From the NCBI GenBank assembly GCA_903858385.1, contig CAIOIN010000018.1, positions 1 to 14,754 on the forward strand: DNA of 14,754 nucleotides. Reading direction: 5' to 3'. Position numbers and translations under genes: made by a program. Under the pieces are notes generated by a model that saw nothing but the letters and a program-made list of their open reading frames with translations, was not told the origin of the DNA and searched no databases. This document shows positions 1 through 7,193 of this stretch, piece by piece. The stretch is from an uncultured Microcaldota archaeon (GTDB lineage Archaea > Micrarchaeota > Micrarchaeia > Micrarchaeales > Micrarchaeaceae). Numbering within the stretch: position 1 is the first letter of the stretch; the number at the start of each line of letters is the position of its first letter.

Positions 1-369
1 ATACCTACAATAGGCAGGCAATCCGCACCGATGGCGCCGCAACCGGCGCAGCCAGTGGCGGAAAAGCCGACAATACCTCCTGACCCGAAGCTGATTACTG
101 CTTTAGATGAACTGCACAACACGCTGCGCGGACGTCTCTATGACATGAACGGCGCAATGATATCGGAAGTGCCGATAAGGGAGCTTATACAGACTGTGCA
201 GGATGGCACCGGGGTCGGCGCGATCGTGTTCGACGGCATAATAACGCAGAGGCTGGTCGAGCTAGCGAACAAGCAAGGAGTCAAGTCGGTGTACGGAGTC
301 AGGGCCGGCCAGCTCTCGAGGCTGTTCGACAACATGCTGCTCTACACGAAGGAGCAGGGCAAGCTGTAA
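1..369 (+). CDS. dnaG: Archaeal DnaG primase, C-terminal fragment (5' end outside window)
   Basis: The reading frame is open to the left edge, so only the last 122 codons are present. The segment LRGRLYDMNGAMISEVPIRE followed by AIVFDGIITQRLVELANKQGVK matches my recollection of the conserved C-terminal region of archaeal DnaG-type primase, where a short strand-rich part leads to a VFDGIITQRL motif. The TOPRIM catalytic domain would lie upstream, outside the window. A Pro/Ala-rich linker (about the first 30 residues seen) precedes the conserved part. In archaea this protein is associated with the exosome and with RNA primer synthesis. An internal ATG at position 31 is not taken as the start because the frame continues upstream. 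A T-rich terminator follows directly. Identification rests on motif memory, not an alignment. Confidence 0.8.
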   Translation: MPTIGRQSAPMAPQPAQPVAEKPTIPPDPKLITALDELHNTLRGRLYDMNGAMISEVPIRELIQTVQDGTGVGAIVFDGIITQRLVELANKQGVKSVYGVRAGQLSRLFDNMLLYTKEQGKL

Positions 370-371
370 GC

Positions 372-386
372 TTTTTTTATTTTTTT
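372..386 (+). terminator. T-rich transcription terminator after dnaG
   Basis: Seven Ts, an A, then seven more Ts start 3 nt after the dnaG stop codon. Archaeal RNA polymerase terminates on such U-rich stretches without needing a hairpin, and none is visible here. Confidence 0.7.
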
Positions 387-472
387 GATGCAATGCCAGC
401 GCGAGCCATGCACTAGGCAAAGCCAACAAAATTCCAAATCTGTTGACCGCAGTAACCCTCAATCTCAGATAA

Positions 473-482
473 CTATAAATAT
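473..482 (+). promoter_or_regulatory. TATA box for the unknown gene at 508
   Basis: CTATAAATAT is a near-ideal archaeal TATA box in an AT-rich gap. Its TATAAATATT core begins 34 nt before the ATG at 508. The same core sits 32 nt before the ATG at 5503, so both genes look leaderless or nearly so. Confidence 0.65.
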
Positions 483-507
483 TATATTGGAAGTAAATGC
501 TTTCGAG

Positions 508-1260
508 ATGGGGGCAGGGGGTAAAATGCAAGCAAATCAATCTAGCCAATCCAAGGTGAGCGCCGCTGACATGGCAAAATTGATAGAATCAAAAGTTGTG
601 GCCACCGACAGGCTGGAATTGCGGGCATTGTTGGATCAGATGGGCATAGGCGTCGAGGATTCGAAGGAAATAATCCGGGGTCCCATAGACTTCCCCAAGA
701 TGGACCAGAAGTCCTTCATCGCCAGATTGAAAAGGACAGGGTATCTTGACATTACCGGCATGGCACCGAAGGACACGTGGACTCTCTTTCACGCCGGCAC
801 GCTCGAAGAAGCGAAGAAGCAGGCAAAAGACGCCGCGGGCGGGGCCGAATTGGTAAAAAACACAAGGCGCGAGGCGTGGGAAATCACCCATAGCGCGATG
901 CGCTCTTCCCCAAAGGCGGTAGAACTCCTGGAAAAACTGAACGCCTGCGGCTATGAAGCATGGCATACGGTCACAAAAATCATACACGAAAAGACCGGCT
1001 CTGCATCATTCGACATGCGGGCGGATGCCGCTGAAGATGCTGCAATGGCAATGCGGCTCATAATATTAAAAGACCTAGATTTTGATGCGAAAAACCGACT
1101 GGTGCAAGACTACTACGCGAGGATGGAGGCATGGAGCGCGGGAGTCTGCGTCGCCGCCTACATCAACGGCAAGATCATCGGGTACTATTCAGACACGCCT
1201 CTGCAACCTCCTGCAAGCACGCTCAGGAACCCCGAAGACTACGCGGAGCCAATGCTTTAA
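508..1260 (+). CDS. Unknown protein, 250 aa
   Basis: I do not recognise this protein. It is a soluble-looking, mostly helical polypeptide with no signal peptide, membrane segment or familiar catalytic motif. The middle is rich in Lys, Glu and Ala (EEAKKQAKDAAGGAEL). The C-terminal third contains an Ala/Met/Asp-rich helix, then a short hydrophobic stretch with Cys (AGVCVAAYINGKIIGYYS), which reads like a beta hairpin. The start at 508 is chosen from its distance to the TATA box. An in-frame ATG at 526, preceded by GGGGG, is the alternative. The frame also runs back to an ATG at 385, but the promoter lies inside that extension, so I reject it. The stop codon overlaps the TATA box of the PadR gene. 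Codon use is less biased than in the core genes, which may mean low expression or more recent arrival. Confidence 0.75.
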   Translation: MGAGGKMQANQSSQSKVSAADMAKLIESKVVATDRLELRALLDQMGIGVEDSKEIIRGPIDFPKMDQKSFIARLKRTGYLDITGMAPKDTWTLFHAGTLEEAKKQAKDAAGGAELVKNTRREAWEITHSAMRSSPKAVELLEKLNACGYEAWHTVTKIIHEKTGSASFDMRADAAEDAAMAMRLIILKDLDFDAKNRLVQDYYARMEAWSAGVCVAAYINGKIIGYYSDTPLQPPASTLRNPEDYAEPML

Positions 1261-1265
1261 ATACC
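1255..1265 (+). promoter_or_regulatory. TATA box of the PadR-ABC operon
   Basis: CTTTAAATACC overlaps the stop codon of the preceding gene (1258-1260). The predicted transcription start, about 25-30 nt downstream, falls inside the palindromes at 1268-1302. Confidence 0.65.
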
Positions 1266-1267
1266 TT

Positions 1268-1302
1268 TAGTTTAAAACTAATATAGTTTAAATTTAAACT
1301 AT
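1268..1302 (+). promoter_or_regulatory. Double palindromic operator, probable PadR autoregulatory site
   Basis: Two inverted repeats lie between the TATA box and the PadR coding region. The first, 1268-1280, is TAGTTT-A-AAACTA. The second, 1283-1302, is a perfect 20-bp palindrome with arms ATAGTTTAAA and TTTAAACTAT, and it includes the first two bases of the ATG at 1301. They share the TAGTTTAAA core. PadR family repressors bind such palindromes as dimers and commonly regulate their own operons. Occupancy here would block the transcription start. Binding itself is inferred. Confidence 0.7.
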
Positions 1303-1681
1303 GCGGTATTCGATGGTCATCAACAAGTTAGTGGATCAGAACCCCTCCTACATGAGCAAGGACATGCGGCACATAGTGCTGAAGCTGCTGATACTCAAGA
1401 GCATAAAGAACGGGAAGACCTACTCCTACGCGCTGGTGAAGAAGTTCAGCAACGACCGGGTGTCGCGCCTTTTGCAGAAGGACGACGGCAACGTGAAGAA
1501 CGACATCTACAACACGATAAACGCGCTTGAAAAGTCCGGGTACATCAAAGCAAAGGCGGGTTCAAATAATGCACGGTCCAAAAAGTATTACACTCTGACC
1601 AGGAGCGGAAAGGCGACACTTGTGCAGACAAAACGGATATTCATCAGCTCAATGAAGAGCCTGATGGAGATAATGGGGTAG
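1301..1681 (+). CDS. PadR-family winged-helix transcriptional regulator
   Basis: This 126-residue protein has the PadR layout: a helical N-terminus, then LKLLILKSIKNGKTYSYALVKKF as the first helices of the winged helix, DIYNTINALEKSGYIKAK as the recognition helix, and RSKKYYTLTRSGKATL as the wing. A C-terminal helix of about 25 residues would serve dimerisation. The PadR family mostly represses transporter or stress genes in response to small ligands. The ABC ATPase follows within a few bases, so regulator and exporter are almost certainly one transcript. The operator palindromes end inside its own start codon, which supports autoregulation. An in-frame ATG at 1313 is possible but would leave the palindrome entirely in the leader. 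The ligand cannot be told from sequence. Confidence 0.85.
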   Translation: MRYSMVINKLVDQNPSYMSKDMRHIVLKLLILKSIKNGKTYSYALVKKFSNDRVSRLLQKDDGNVKNDIYNTINALEKSGYIKAKAGSNNARSKKYYTLTRSGKATLVQTKRIFISSMKSLMEIMG

Positions 1682-1686
1682 TTCGA

Positions 1687-2673
1687 TTGGAGAACATGAT
1701 CGAGGTCAAGAACCTCGTAAAGAAATTCGGCGACTTCACCGCAGTCAACGGCATAACGCTTGAGATAAAGAAGGGCGAGATATTCGGGCTCCTCGGCCCC
1801 AACGGCGCCGGGAAGAGCACCACCATAAACATGCTTCTGGGCCTCATGAAGCCCACCTCCGGGTCTGTTTACGTCAACGGCGTGGACATGCAGAAGGATC
1901 CGAACAAGGGAAAGGAGAACCTGGGAGTGGTAACTCAAGAAACGGTCGTCGAGCCGGAGCTCACCGCCGAGCAGAACCTGTCGATCTTCGGCAGGCTGTA
2001 CCACGTCCCCAAAGACGAGCTTGAAAAGAAGATAGGATTCCTTTTGGACCTGGCGGATCTGAAGGCATTCGCCAAATCATACGCAGGCACCTTCTCCGGC
2101 GGAATGAAGAGGAGATTGGAGACCGTCAAGGCGCTGGTGCACGACCCGGACATACTGTTCCTGGACGAGCCGACGACAGGCTTGGACATACAGAACAGGA
2201 CGAAAGTTTGGGCATTGCTCAGGCAGATAAACAAAGAGAGGAACGTCACGATACTCATGACAACCCAGTATCTGGAAGAGGCCGACCAGATGTGCAACCG
2301 GATAGGGATCATAGACCACGGCAAGTTGATAGCCCTGGGTACGCCGGCCGAGCTCAGGCAGAAGACGGGGCTCAACACCATAATAGAGGTGTCCGCGGAC
2401 AGGGACGACCTGGCCAAGATAGCGCAGGCCTTCAAGAAAATGGGCCTCGATCCCGAGATAGCGAGCAACAAGGTGGTTGCCTCGGTAAAGAATGATCCGG
2501 TGGGCACGATGGAAAAACTCATCAAGGCCGTGAACGCCACCAAGGTAAAGATACAGAGCGTGAGCATGCATGAGCCCACCATAGACGACGTCTTCCTGAA
2601 GCTGACCGGATCCGAGGTGAGGGACGAGACCGGCTCGTATGCCGGCAGGCCAATGGTCATGGGTAGGAGATAG
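1687..2673 (+). CDS. ABC transporter ATP-binding protein, DrrA/ABC-2 exporter type
   Basis: This is the nucleotide-binding subunit of an ABC exporter. Numbering from the ATG at 1696, Walker A GPNGAGKST is at 34-42, the Q-loop Gln at 81, the signature FSGGM at 133-137 and Walker B ILFLDEP at 153-159. The usual switch His is replaced by Gln in TTQYLEEAD (about 189-197), as I recall for the DrrA-like subfamily of drug and lipid exporters. A C-terminal domain of about 100 residues follows. Two starts are possible. TTG at 1687 has GGGGT in the ribosome-binding register common in this window. ATG at 1696 gives the commoner N-terminus but has GGAG only 3 nt away. The gene starts 5 nt after the PadR stop and its stop is 1 nt before the permease ATG. 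The substrate is unknown. Confidence 0.9.
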   Translation: MENMIEVKNLVKKFGDFTAVNGITLEIKKGEIFGLLGPNGAGKSTTINMLLGLMKPTSGSVYVNGVDMQKDPNKGKENLGVVTQETVVEPELTAEQNLSIFGRLYHVPKDELEKKIGFLLDLADLKAFAKSYAGTFSGGMKRRLETVKALVHDPDILFLDEPTTGLDIQNRTKVWALLRQINKERNVTILMTTQYLEEADQMCNRIGIIDHGKLIALGTPAELRQKTGLNTIIEVSADRDDLAKIAQAFKKMGLDPEIASNKVVASVKNDPVGTMEKLIKAVNATKVKIQSVSMHEPTIDDVFLKLTGSEVRDETGSYAGRPMVMGRR

Positions 2674-2674
2674 A

Positions 2675-3781
2675 ATGAGCATAACCTCTGACACGATAAC
2701 CCTTTTCACAAGGGAGTTGCTGATATACAAGAAGAACATCGTGCCAAGCGTAGCCAGGGCAGTGATATTCCCATTGATATTCATCCTTCTTCTGGGAAGC
2801 ATAGGCAACATCCCGAAGAACGTGCCCATAACTGTCGTGAACTACGACAACAGCGCAGGCTCGATGGGCTTCATAAACATGCTCGAATCTGGCGGGTCGC
2901 TGAGCCTGACGAGCGTAACGAACCAGCAGCAGGCCATGAGCTTGCTTGCACAGGGGAGCACCACCGCGGTCGTGGTCATCCCGGGCGGTTTCTCAGATTC
3001 CACTTCATCACAGATATTTGTCTACATCGATGACTCTGCATCGGCCTCCGCATCTGTCGCGAGCAGCGTCATAGGCGCGGCCGTGGCGAAATTCAATTCA
3101 AGGATGATCCCAGGAAATCTACAAGGAGCAGGCGTAACGGTGATCACCAATCCAACCTACGGCGCGACAAGCAACAACATCAGCTTCACCGTGGCGGGAA
3201 TACTCGTTCTCGTGGCAACTTCCGGAGCCATATTCGGCGGAGGCTTCACAGTGCTCTCGGACAGGGAGCTCGGAAACCTGAAGGCCTTCCTGATAACTCC
3301 GATAAACAAGCTCTCCCTGATGATGAGCAAGATCTTCTACGGGACGATGCAGTCGGTGTTCAGCGCCTACGCCGCGCTGGCGATAGGACTACTTTATGGA
3401 GCCAGCATCTACTCCGGCGTAGCTGGCCTGATAGAGATAGCATGGTTCATACTTCTGGCGGGCTTCAGCTTCAGCTGCATAGCCATCACGATGGCGGTGA
3501 GGATGAAGTCGACGCAGACCTACGCGCTCGTCGCCCAGACGCTCACCCTGCCGATGTCCTTCCTTGCCGGCGCCCTAATACCGGTGTCTTCGCTGCCTGC
3601 TTTCCTGCGGCCCCTTTCGGCCTTCAATCCGCTGACCTATGCGGTCAATGCCGTGAGGGACATAATGCTCAAGGGCCTGCTGCCCTTCGGCACCTTCATG
3701 ATCGATTCGGCGATACTGATAGTGTTCTCGCTGATCATGCTGGTCATGTGCGCGCTTCTATTTAAAGGTATGAACGAGTGA
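2675..3781 (+). CDS. ABC-2 type transporter permease
   Basis: This 368-residue membrane protein is the partner of the ATPase just upstream. It has the ABC-2 arrangement: a cytoplasmic N-terminus, TM1 at about 24-43, a long external segment (about 45-170) rich in Ser, Ala and Gly, then a block of five more hydrophobic segments from about 172 to 363. The loop DRELGNLKAFLITPINK between TM2 and TM3 matches the conserved ABC-2 pattern of a cytoplasmic coupling segment, and LSAFNPLTYAVNAVRDIML near the end is typical of the family. The start at 2675 is set by AGGAG at 2665-2669. An upstream in-frame ATG at 2639 lies inside the ATPase gene and is unlikely. Exporters of this class move drugs, lipids or polysaccharides. 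Substrate unknown. Confidence 0.88.
   Translation: MSITSDTITLFTRELLIYKKNIVPSVARAVIFPLIFILLLGSIGNIPKNVPITVVNYDNSAGSMGFINMLESGGSLSLTSVTNQQQAMSLLAQGSTTAVVVIPGGFSDSTSSQIFVYIDDSASASASVASSVIGAAVAKFNSRMIPGNLQGAGVTVITNPTYGATSNNISFTVAGILVLVATSGAIFGGGFTVLSDRELGNLKAFLITPINKLSLMMSKIFYGTMQSVFSAYAALAIGLLYGASIYSGVAGLIEIAWFILLAGFSFSCIAITMAVRMKSTQTYALVAQTLTLPMSFLAGALIPVSSLPAFLRPLSAFNPLTYAVNAVRDIMLKGLLPFGTFMIDSAILIVFSLIMLVMCALLFKGMNE
3758..3768 (+). promoter_or_regulatory. Possible internal TATA box for the surface protein gene
   Basis: CTATTTAAAGG lies in the last codons of the permease gene, centred about 23 nt before the ATG at 3786. It could let the surface protein be transcribed without the rest of the operon. 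It also encodes part of the permease tail, so it may be coincidental. Confidence 0.35.
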
Positions 3782-3785
3782 TATC

Positions 3786-5396
3786 ATGGGAAAAAATGAA
3801 CTTTGGTACAGGAGTCTTGCGTTGGCTGCGTTGCTGCTGTTCGCAGTTTATCCTGCAGTGGCTGCAGGAGTGTCAGCAGGGGACAGCGCGCTGTCCATAA
3901 TCAATCTTCAGGTCCTGCCGCAGCCAGTGATGGCTGGCAGCAACATAACCATATCCTTCCAGCTGTACAACACATATTCTTCGTCGCTGCAGAACGTGAA
4001 CCTGCAGATGACCGCTTCGAACCCGATAATAACGGTATCGCCTTCGAGCACCTACCTGACTGATGCGATAGGCACCGGCATATTCGGGGGCTACACGAAT
4101 GAACTGGTGTACAAAATACACGTGCCTTCAACGCTCCCTACCGGCGAGTACACCATAGATGCAATAGCCAACTATGAAACCTCGCAGCCCGGCGCCGCAG
4201 GCGGCCTGTCAGAACTGCCATCGGAATCCGTGATGCCCATAAGCCTGTACGTCTACGGCGCTCCCAACGTGACCGTGACGATAACCGGCGTGCAGATCAT
4301 GTCCAACAAGTCGATGCGCGTCAGCACCCAGATATCAAACATAGGCTACACCCAGGCGAGCAACATCCGCGTAAGATTCCTCAACACCGCGGGTCTTTCG
4401 GTTTCGGGGATGTCCTCAATCAACACCTCGGTACTCAATGCCGGCTCATCGCTGAGCGCAGCCGTGAACTACAACACGACCGGAAATGCGACGATAGGCG
4501 AAGGTGCTTATCCGATGCCCGTGCTTGTCTCGTACGCTTCGAATTACAACATAATCTACAACAAGCAGCTCAACCTGACATCAAGCATAGTGATAAACCA
4601 GCCAAACCTGATAGTGCAGCTCGCGAACCCGCAGCCGCAGTCGCTCTACCGCGGCAGGAACCAGAGCGCCTCGCTTCAGATAGAGAACATAGGCACCGGT
4701 CCGGCGAAGAACGTGACCGTGACGCTGCACTCCGGTAGCGGGATAATCCTGCTAAGCTCCATAAGCAGCTTCTTCATCAACAACATCGCGGCAAATCAGA
4801 CCATATCAGAGCCCATACTCATAAGCGCGAACGGTACCACCGGCTCCAGCCTGACGGTCGGCCTGCAGTACTATCCGGCCAGCTACCAGAACCTGATATC
4901 CAAGACGCAGGTGCTGAGCCTGTCCATAGCCCCATCGGCGCAGTTCCTGGTGGTCTCGCAGAGCCCGAAGTCGCTCAACCCGGGAGCAACAGCGGTTCCC
5001 GTGAAATTCACCGTGGAGAACATCGGCACGATCGAGGCCGATCAGGTGCAATTCAACCTGCAGACCACCTACCCAATAACTCCGGTGGCCGGCACGTCCT
5101 ACGTGAATAGCTTGCAGCCTGGAGCTTCGGCGAACGTCACCTTCGTGGTCGACGTCGATTCACAGGGTTCGCCTGGCGACTACCCGATAACGATGTTCGA
5201 GAACTGGAAGCAGCCCAACGGCGCGACTAACCAGCAATTCTCCGGCTCCAATGTCTACTTCATGGACATCGCGAGCTCCGGATCAAGCGACCTGCTGCTC
5301 ATCGTGGCGGTCGTTGCCGTAGCCGCAATAGCTGTGGTCGCTTACAGGCGCTTCAAGGTGCCGACGAAGCAGGCGGCAAAAAAGAAGGCCGCATAA
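3786..5396 (+). CDS. Membrane-anchored surface protein with CARDB/COG1361-like repeats
   Basis: This 536-residue protein is exported and cell-surface bound. A signal peptide (about 1-27, WYRSLALAALLLFAVYPAVA) leads to a Ser/Thr/Asn-rich ectodomain with about a dozen N-x-S/T sequons, typical of glycosylated archaeal S-layer-like proteins. The ectodomain holds about four beta-sandwich repeats starting near residues 38, 161, 274 and 386. Three share an N-I-G hallmark (SNIGYTQ at 184, ENIGTGPAKN at 300, ENIGTIEADQ at 410), as in CARDB/COG1361 domains. A membrane helix at about 502-520 is followed by a Lys-rich cytoplasmic tail. The gene starts 4 nt after the permease stop, with GTGAT 3 nt before the ATG. 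Its place behind an ABC-2 exporter suggests that it is exported or surface-assembled with that system, or acts as its external partner. The role is inference. Confidence 0.82.
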   Translation: MGKNELWYRSLALAALLLFAVYPAVAAGVSAGDSALSIINLQVLPQPVMAGSNITISFQLYNTYSSSLQNVNLQMTASNPIITVSPSSTYLTDAIGTGIFGGYTNELVYKIHVPSTLPTGEYTIDAIANYETSQPGAAGGLSELPSESVMPISLYVYGAPNVTVTITGVQIMSNKSMRVSTQISNIGYTQASNIRVRFLNTAGLSVSGMSSINTSVLNAGSSLSAAVNYNTTGNATIGEGAYPMPVLVSYASNYNIIYNKQLNLTSSIVINQPNLIVQLANPQPQSLYRGRNQSASLQIENIGTGPAKNVTVTLHSGSGIILLSSISSFFINNIAANQTISEPILISANGTTGSSLTVGLQYYPASYQNLISKTQVLSLSIAPSAQFLVVSQSPKSLNPGATAVPVKFTVENIGTIEADQVQFNLQTTYPITPVAGTSYVNSLQPGASANVTFVVDVDSQGSPGDYPITMFENWKQPNGATNQQFSGSNVYFMDIASSGSSDLLLIVAVVAVAAIAVVAYRRFKVPTKQAAKKKAA

Positions 5397-5404
5397 AAGC
5401 GATT

Positions 5405-5447
5405 CCTGGGCATCTGCAGCCGCACACGGCTTGCGGATGCCGCCAGG
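5405..5447 (+). repeat. Long imperfect hairpin after the surface protein gene
   Basis: CCTGG-GCATC-GC-GCCG on the left pairs with CGGC-GC-GATGC-CCAGG on the right around a CACA loop. That is 16 base pairs with three small interruptions, starting 8 nt after the stop codon. No T-tract follows, so it is not a classic terminator. It may stabilise the mRNA 3' end or be a structured RNA element. Confidence 0.5.
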
Positions 5448-5467
5448 GCACCATCCGCCAATCCCAA

Positions 5468-5480
5468 AAATATAAATATT
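5468..5480 (+). promoter_or_regulatory. TATA box of the leaderless gene at 5503
   Basis: The AAATATAAATATT region, with TATAAATATT at 5471-5480, is a strong archaeal TATA box centred about 28 nt before the ATG at 5503. Transcription should start at or within a few bases of the start codon. Confidence 0.7.
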
Positions 5481-5502
5481 AGGGCTCGAAGAGAGTATTC
5501 TC

Positions 5503-6804
5503 ATGGAGATCGAATCCAAGCCGTCAGGAAGCTATCTCGTCAACAAGTCCGAAGTGCCGCAGCTCATCAAATCATTGGAAGGGATAGCAATCAGGGTCAG
5601 CCATCGCGAAAATAGGAAAGACGTCATCTACTTCAACAACGAAGAGCACGAACTGTACTTCGGCCAGGATGTAAGGGCAAAAAAGTACTCCAAATCAGTT
5701 CCGCGCGCGAGGTTTCTGATCTTTCAGGATCGGGGATGGACTTTTGAGCAGAAGGGCGAGCTCCACACCAGCAACTCCACATCAATGCGCACGCATCCGG
5801 GCAAGCTGGAGTTCTTCGAGATAGCCGAGTGGCTCCAGAGCCAGCGCGAGTTCAACAGCGTCCACCTGATGGCTCCCCTAGTGCCTTTCGTAGTGAACAG
5901 TTACGAGCACATGGACTTCCTCATCAACGGCGACAGGAACTTCAAGATAACCGTGGACAGCGGGACGAAGCATTATGCATTCCTGGGCATCTCCGCAGCG
6001 GTGCAGACGGGCCAAGAGGATTTCGCAAGAGTGAATCTGAAGATGCATTACGAGCGCAACAACTACGACTATGACATTGCCCGGATGTACAGGAAGCTGA
6101 TAAACTCTGTCGCGGCAGTTCCGGTGGTCTCGAAGATGGATGCGGCATACAACCTGCTCGGTGCGCATCTCATGCAAGAAGCCGGGCTGCAAACGGGGCA
6201 GACGGACACGGAGATAGAGGGAAAGCTCTCGCTGGACGGCAGATACCAGTACCTGTTCAACAGGATAAAAAGCGAATTTGCCGAAGGCATGGTGAAAGGG
6301 TTCACGCTGATGGAAAGGTTTCCGCACACGATTGAAGGCGCGAAGATAAGCACCTACCTAATAACCGAAGGGAATGAGTACATCCGCCTGAGCGCCAAGG
6401 GCGATGACCGCGTGGTCACGACAAAGGAAGGGAAGGAGATAATGGGCGATCCATACGGCCTGGGATGCATACTCAGGAGAAAAGAGATCGAAAGCACATC
6501 GATTCCCAACCTGGAAAACAGAGAGGAGATAAGCATTTACAAGAATACGAAGCATTTCATGGTGACCAGCAAGGAAGGCAACGAATACTGCATCTCAATA
6601 GACAGATGCTCCCGCATGGGTGGCAGGCAGTCTTACGACCTTTACCAGATGGAGATAGAAAGCACCATGATGCAGCCATCCAAAGAGCAGGAAGCCGATG
6701 CGGCAAGGGACATAGCCAGCATCATCAAGCAGCTGATCGACATGCACGACGAGCTGAGCCCGACGACCCTGACGAAGCAGGAATGGGTATCCCGCCTAAG
6801 ATGA
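5503..6804 (+). CDS. Probable tandem CYTH / triphosphate tunnel domain protein
   Basis: This 433-residue protein appears to contain two CYTH-like halves. The CYTH fold is an eight-strand tunnel that binds triphosphates (thiamine triphosphatase, inorganic triphosphatase, class IV adenylate cyclase) and opens with ExExK. The first half starts EIESK (2-6), then IYFNN (42-46), RARF (68-71), FEQKGE (81-86), FKITVD (147-152) and VNLKMHY (177-183). The second starts EIEGK (237-241), then YLITEGNEYIRLSAKG (285-300), VVTTKEGKE (304-312), RRKEIE (325-330), EYCISID (361-367) and YQMEIE (381-386). These follow the family order of tunnel Lys, Arg and Glu residues. A helix at about 395-418 closes the protein. 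The second half is the better match; the first has diverged and is longer. There is no signal peptide. The gene looks leaderless and monocistronic. Activity cannot be assigned. Confidence 0.6.
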   Translation: MEIESKPSGSYLVNKSEVPQLIKSLEGIAIRVSHRENRKDVIYFNNEEHELYFGQDVRAKKYSKSVPRARFLIFQDRGWTFEQKGELHTSNSTSMRTHPGKLEFFEIAEWLQSQREFNSVHLMAPLVPFVVNSYEHMDFLINGDRNFKITVDSGTKHYAFLGISAAVQTGQEDFARVNLKMHYERNNYDYDIARMYRKLINSVAAVPVVSKMDAAYNLLGAHLMQEAGLQTGQTDTEIEGKLSLDGRYQYLFNRIKSEFAEGMVKGFTLMERFPHTIEGAKISTYLITEGNEYIRLSAKGDDRVVTTKEGKEIMGDPYGLGCILRRKEIESTSIPNLENREEISIYKNTKHFMVTSKEGNEYCISIDRCSRMGGRQSYDLYQMEIESTMMQPSKEQEADAARDIASIIKQLIDMHDELSPTTLTKQEWVSRLR

Positions 6805-6829
6805 GCGGTGCGGGGATTAGCCGCATCAT
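6801..6829 (+). repeat. Small hairpin overlapping the stop of the CYTH-like gene
   Basis: ATGAGCGG (6801-6808) and CCGCATCAT (6821-6829) can form an eight-pair stem with one bulge. It covers the stop codon and has no T-tract after it. It may be an mRNA end structure or chance. Confidence 0.25.
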
Positions 6830-6849
6830 TCTGCCAAGCACAGAAAGCA

Positions 6850-6857
6850 CTTTAAAG
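6850..6857 (+). promoter_or_regulatory. TATA box for the small membrane protein
   Basis: CTTTAAAG in the gap after the CYTH-like gene predicts a start near 6880 and a leader of about 20 nt with GGTG at 6892-6895. This supports the ATG at 6901 over the in-frame TTG at 6859. Confidence 0.5.
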
Positions 6858-6900
6858 TTTGTCATCGCAGTTGAAGCAGGTGGGCATCAACGGTGGCACG

Positions 6901-7146
6901 ATGGCTAAAAACAGCGTCGCTTCGGCTCTGGGTCCGGCAATGGCAGTACTAGGCCTCATAGTCGTGATAATCGCCGGTGTCGGCGGCATCATATCCAATT
7001 GCCCCTCGATATACCTCACCTGCGCGCACAGCCCCCTTATCCTAATACTGGAGGCGGGCCTGGTGCTGATACTGCTTGGTACGTTCGGACTGGTCTATTA
7101 CAAGCACGTGCTGTACCTAAAGGCGCTCAAGAAAGGCAGTGCCTGA
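6901..7146 (+). CDS. Small two-helix membrane protein, unknown function
   Basis: This 81-residue protein has two predicted transmembrane helices, at about 9-30 (ALGPAMAVLGLIVVIIAGVGG) and about 45-65 (LILILEAGLVLILLGTFGLVYY). A short loop with two cysteines (SNCPSIYLTCAHS) joins them, and the tail is basic (KALKKGSA). If the loop is external, the cysteines could form a disulphide. I know no family for it. The ATG at 6901 is chosen because GGTG lies 9 nt upstream and the TATA box at 6850 would put the transcript start after the alternative TTG at 6859. The next gene has its own TATA box, so co-transcription is possible but not required. Confidence 0.7.
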   Translation: MAKNSVASALGPAMAVLGLIVVIIAGVGGIISNCPSIYLTCAHSPLILILEAGLVLILLGTFGLVYYKHVLYLKALKKGSA

Positions 7147-7152
7147 AGCGCC

Positions 7153-7164
7153 TTATTAAATATT
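7153..7164 (+). promoter_or_regulatory. TATA box for the helical protein gene
   Basis: TTATTAAATATT follows the stop of the small membrane protein and is centred about 35 nt before the TTG at 7194, giving a leader of roughly 8-10 nt. Confidence 0.5.
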
Positions 7165-7183
7165 TCAGAATCAAGATAACCTC

Positions 7184-7187
7184 GGTG
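7184..7187 (+). promoter_or_regulatory. GGTG ribosome-binding motif deciding the TTG start at 7194
   Basis: GGTG puts its GTG 9 nt before the TTG, the same register seen before ATG starts at 12770 and 13451. It supports a TTG start here. Confidence 0.5.
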
Positions 7188-7193
7188 TAGAAA

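Noticed and set aside
385..507. N-terminal extension of the unknown gene back to the ATG at 385
   Set aside because: It starts within the dnaG terminator and contains the TATA box, so it would not be transcribed from its own promoter.
2077..2829. Minus-strand ORF of 250 aa across the ABC ATPase and permease junction
   Set aside because: It spans two clear plus-strand genes and has His/Tyr/Leu-rich nonsense composition.
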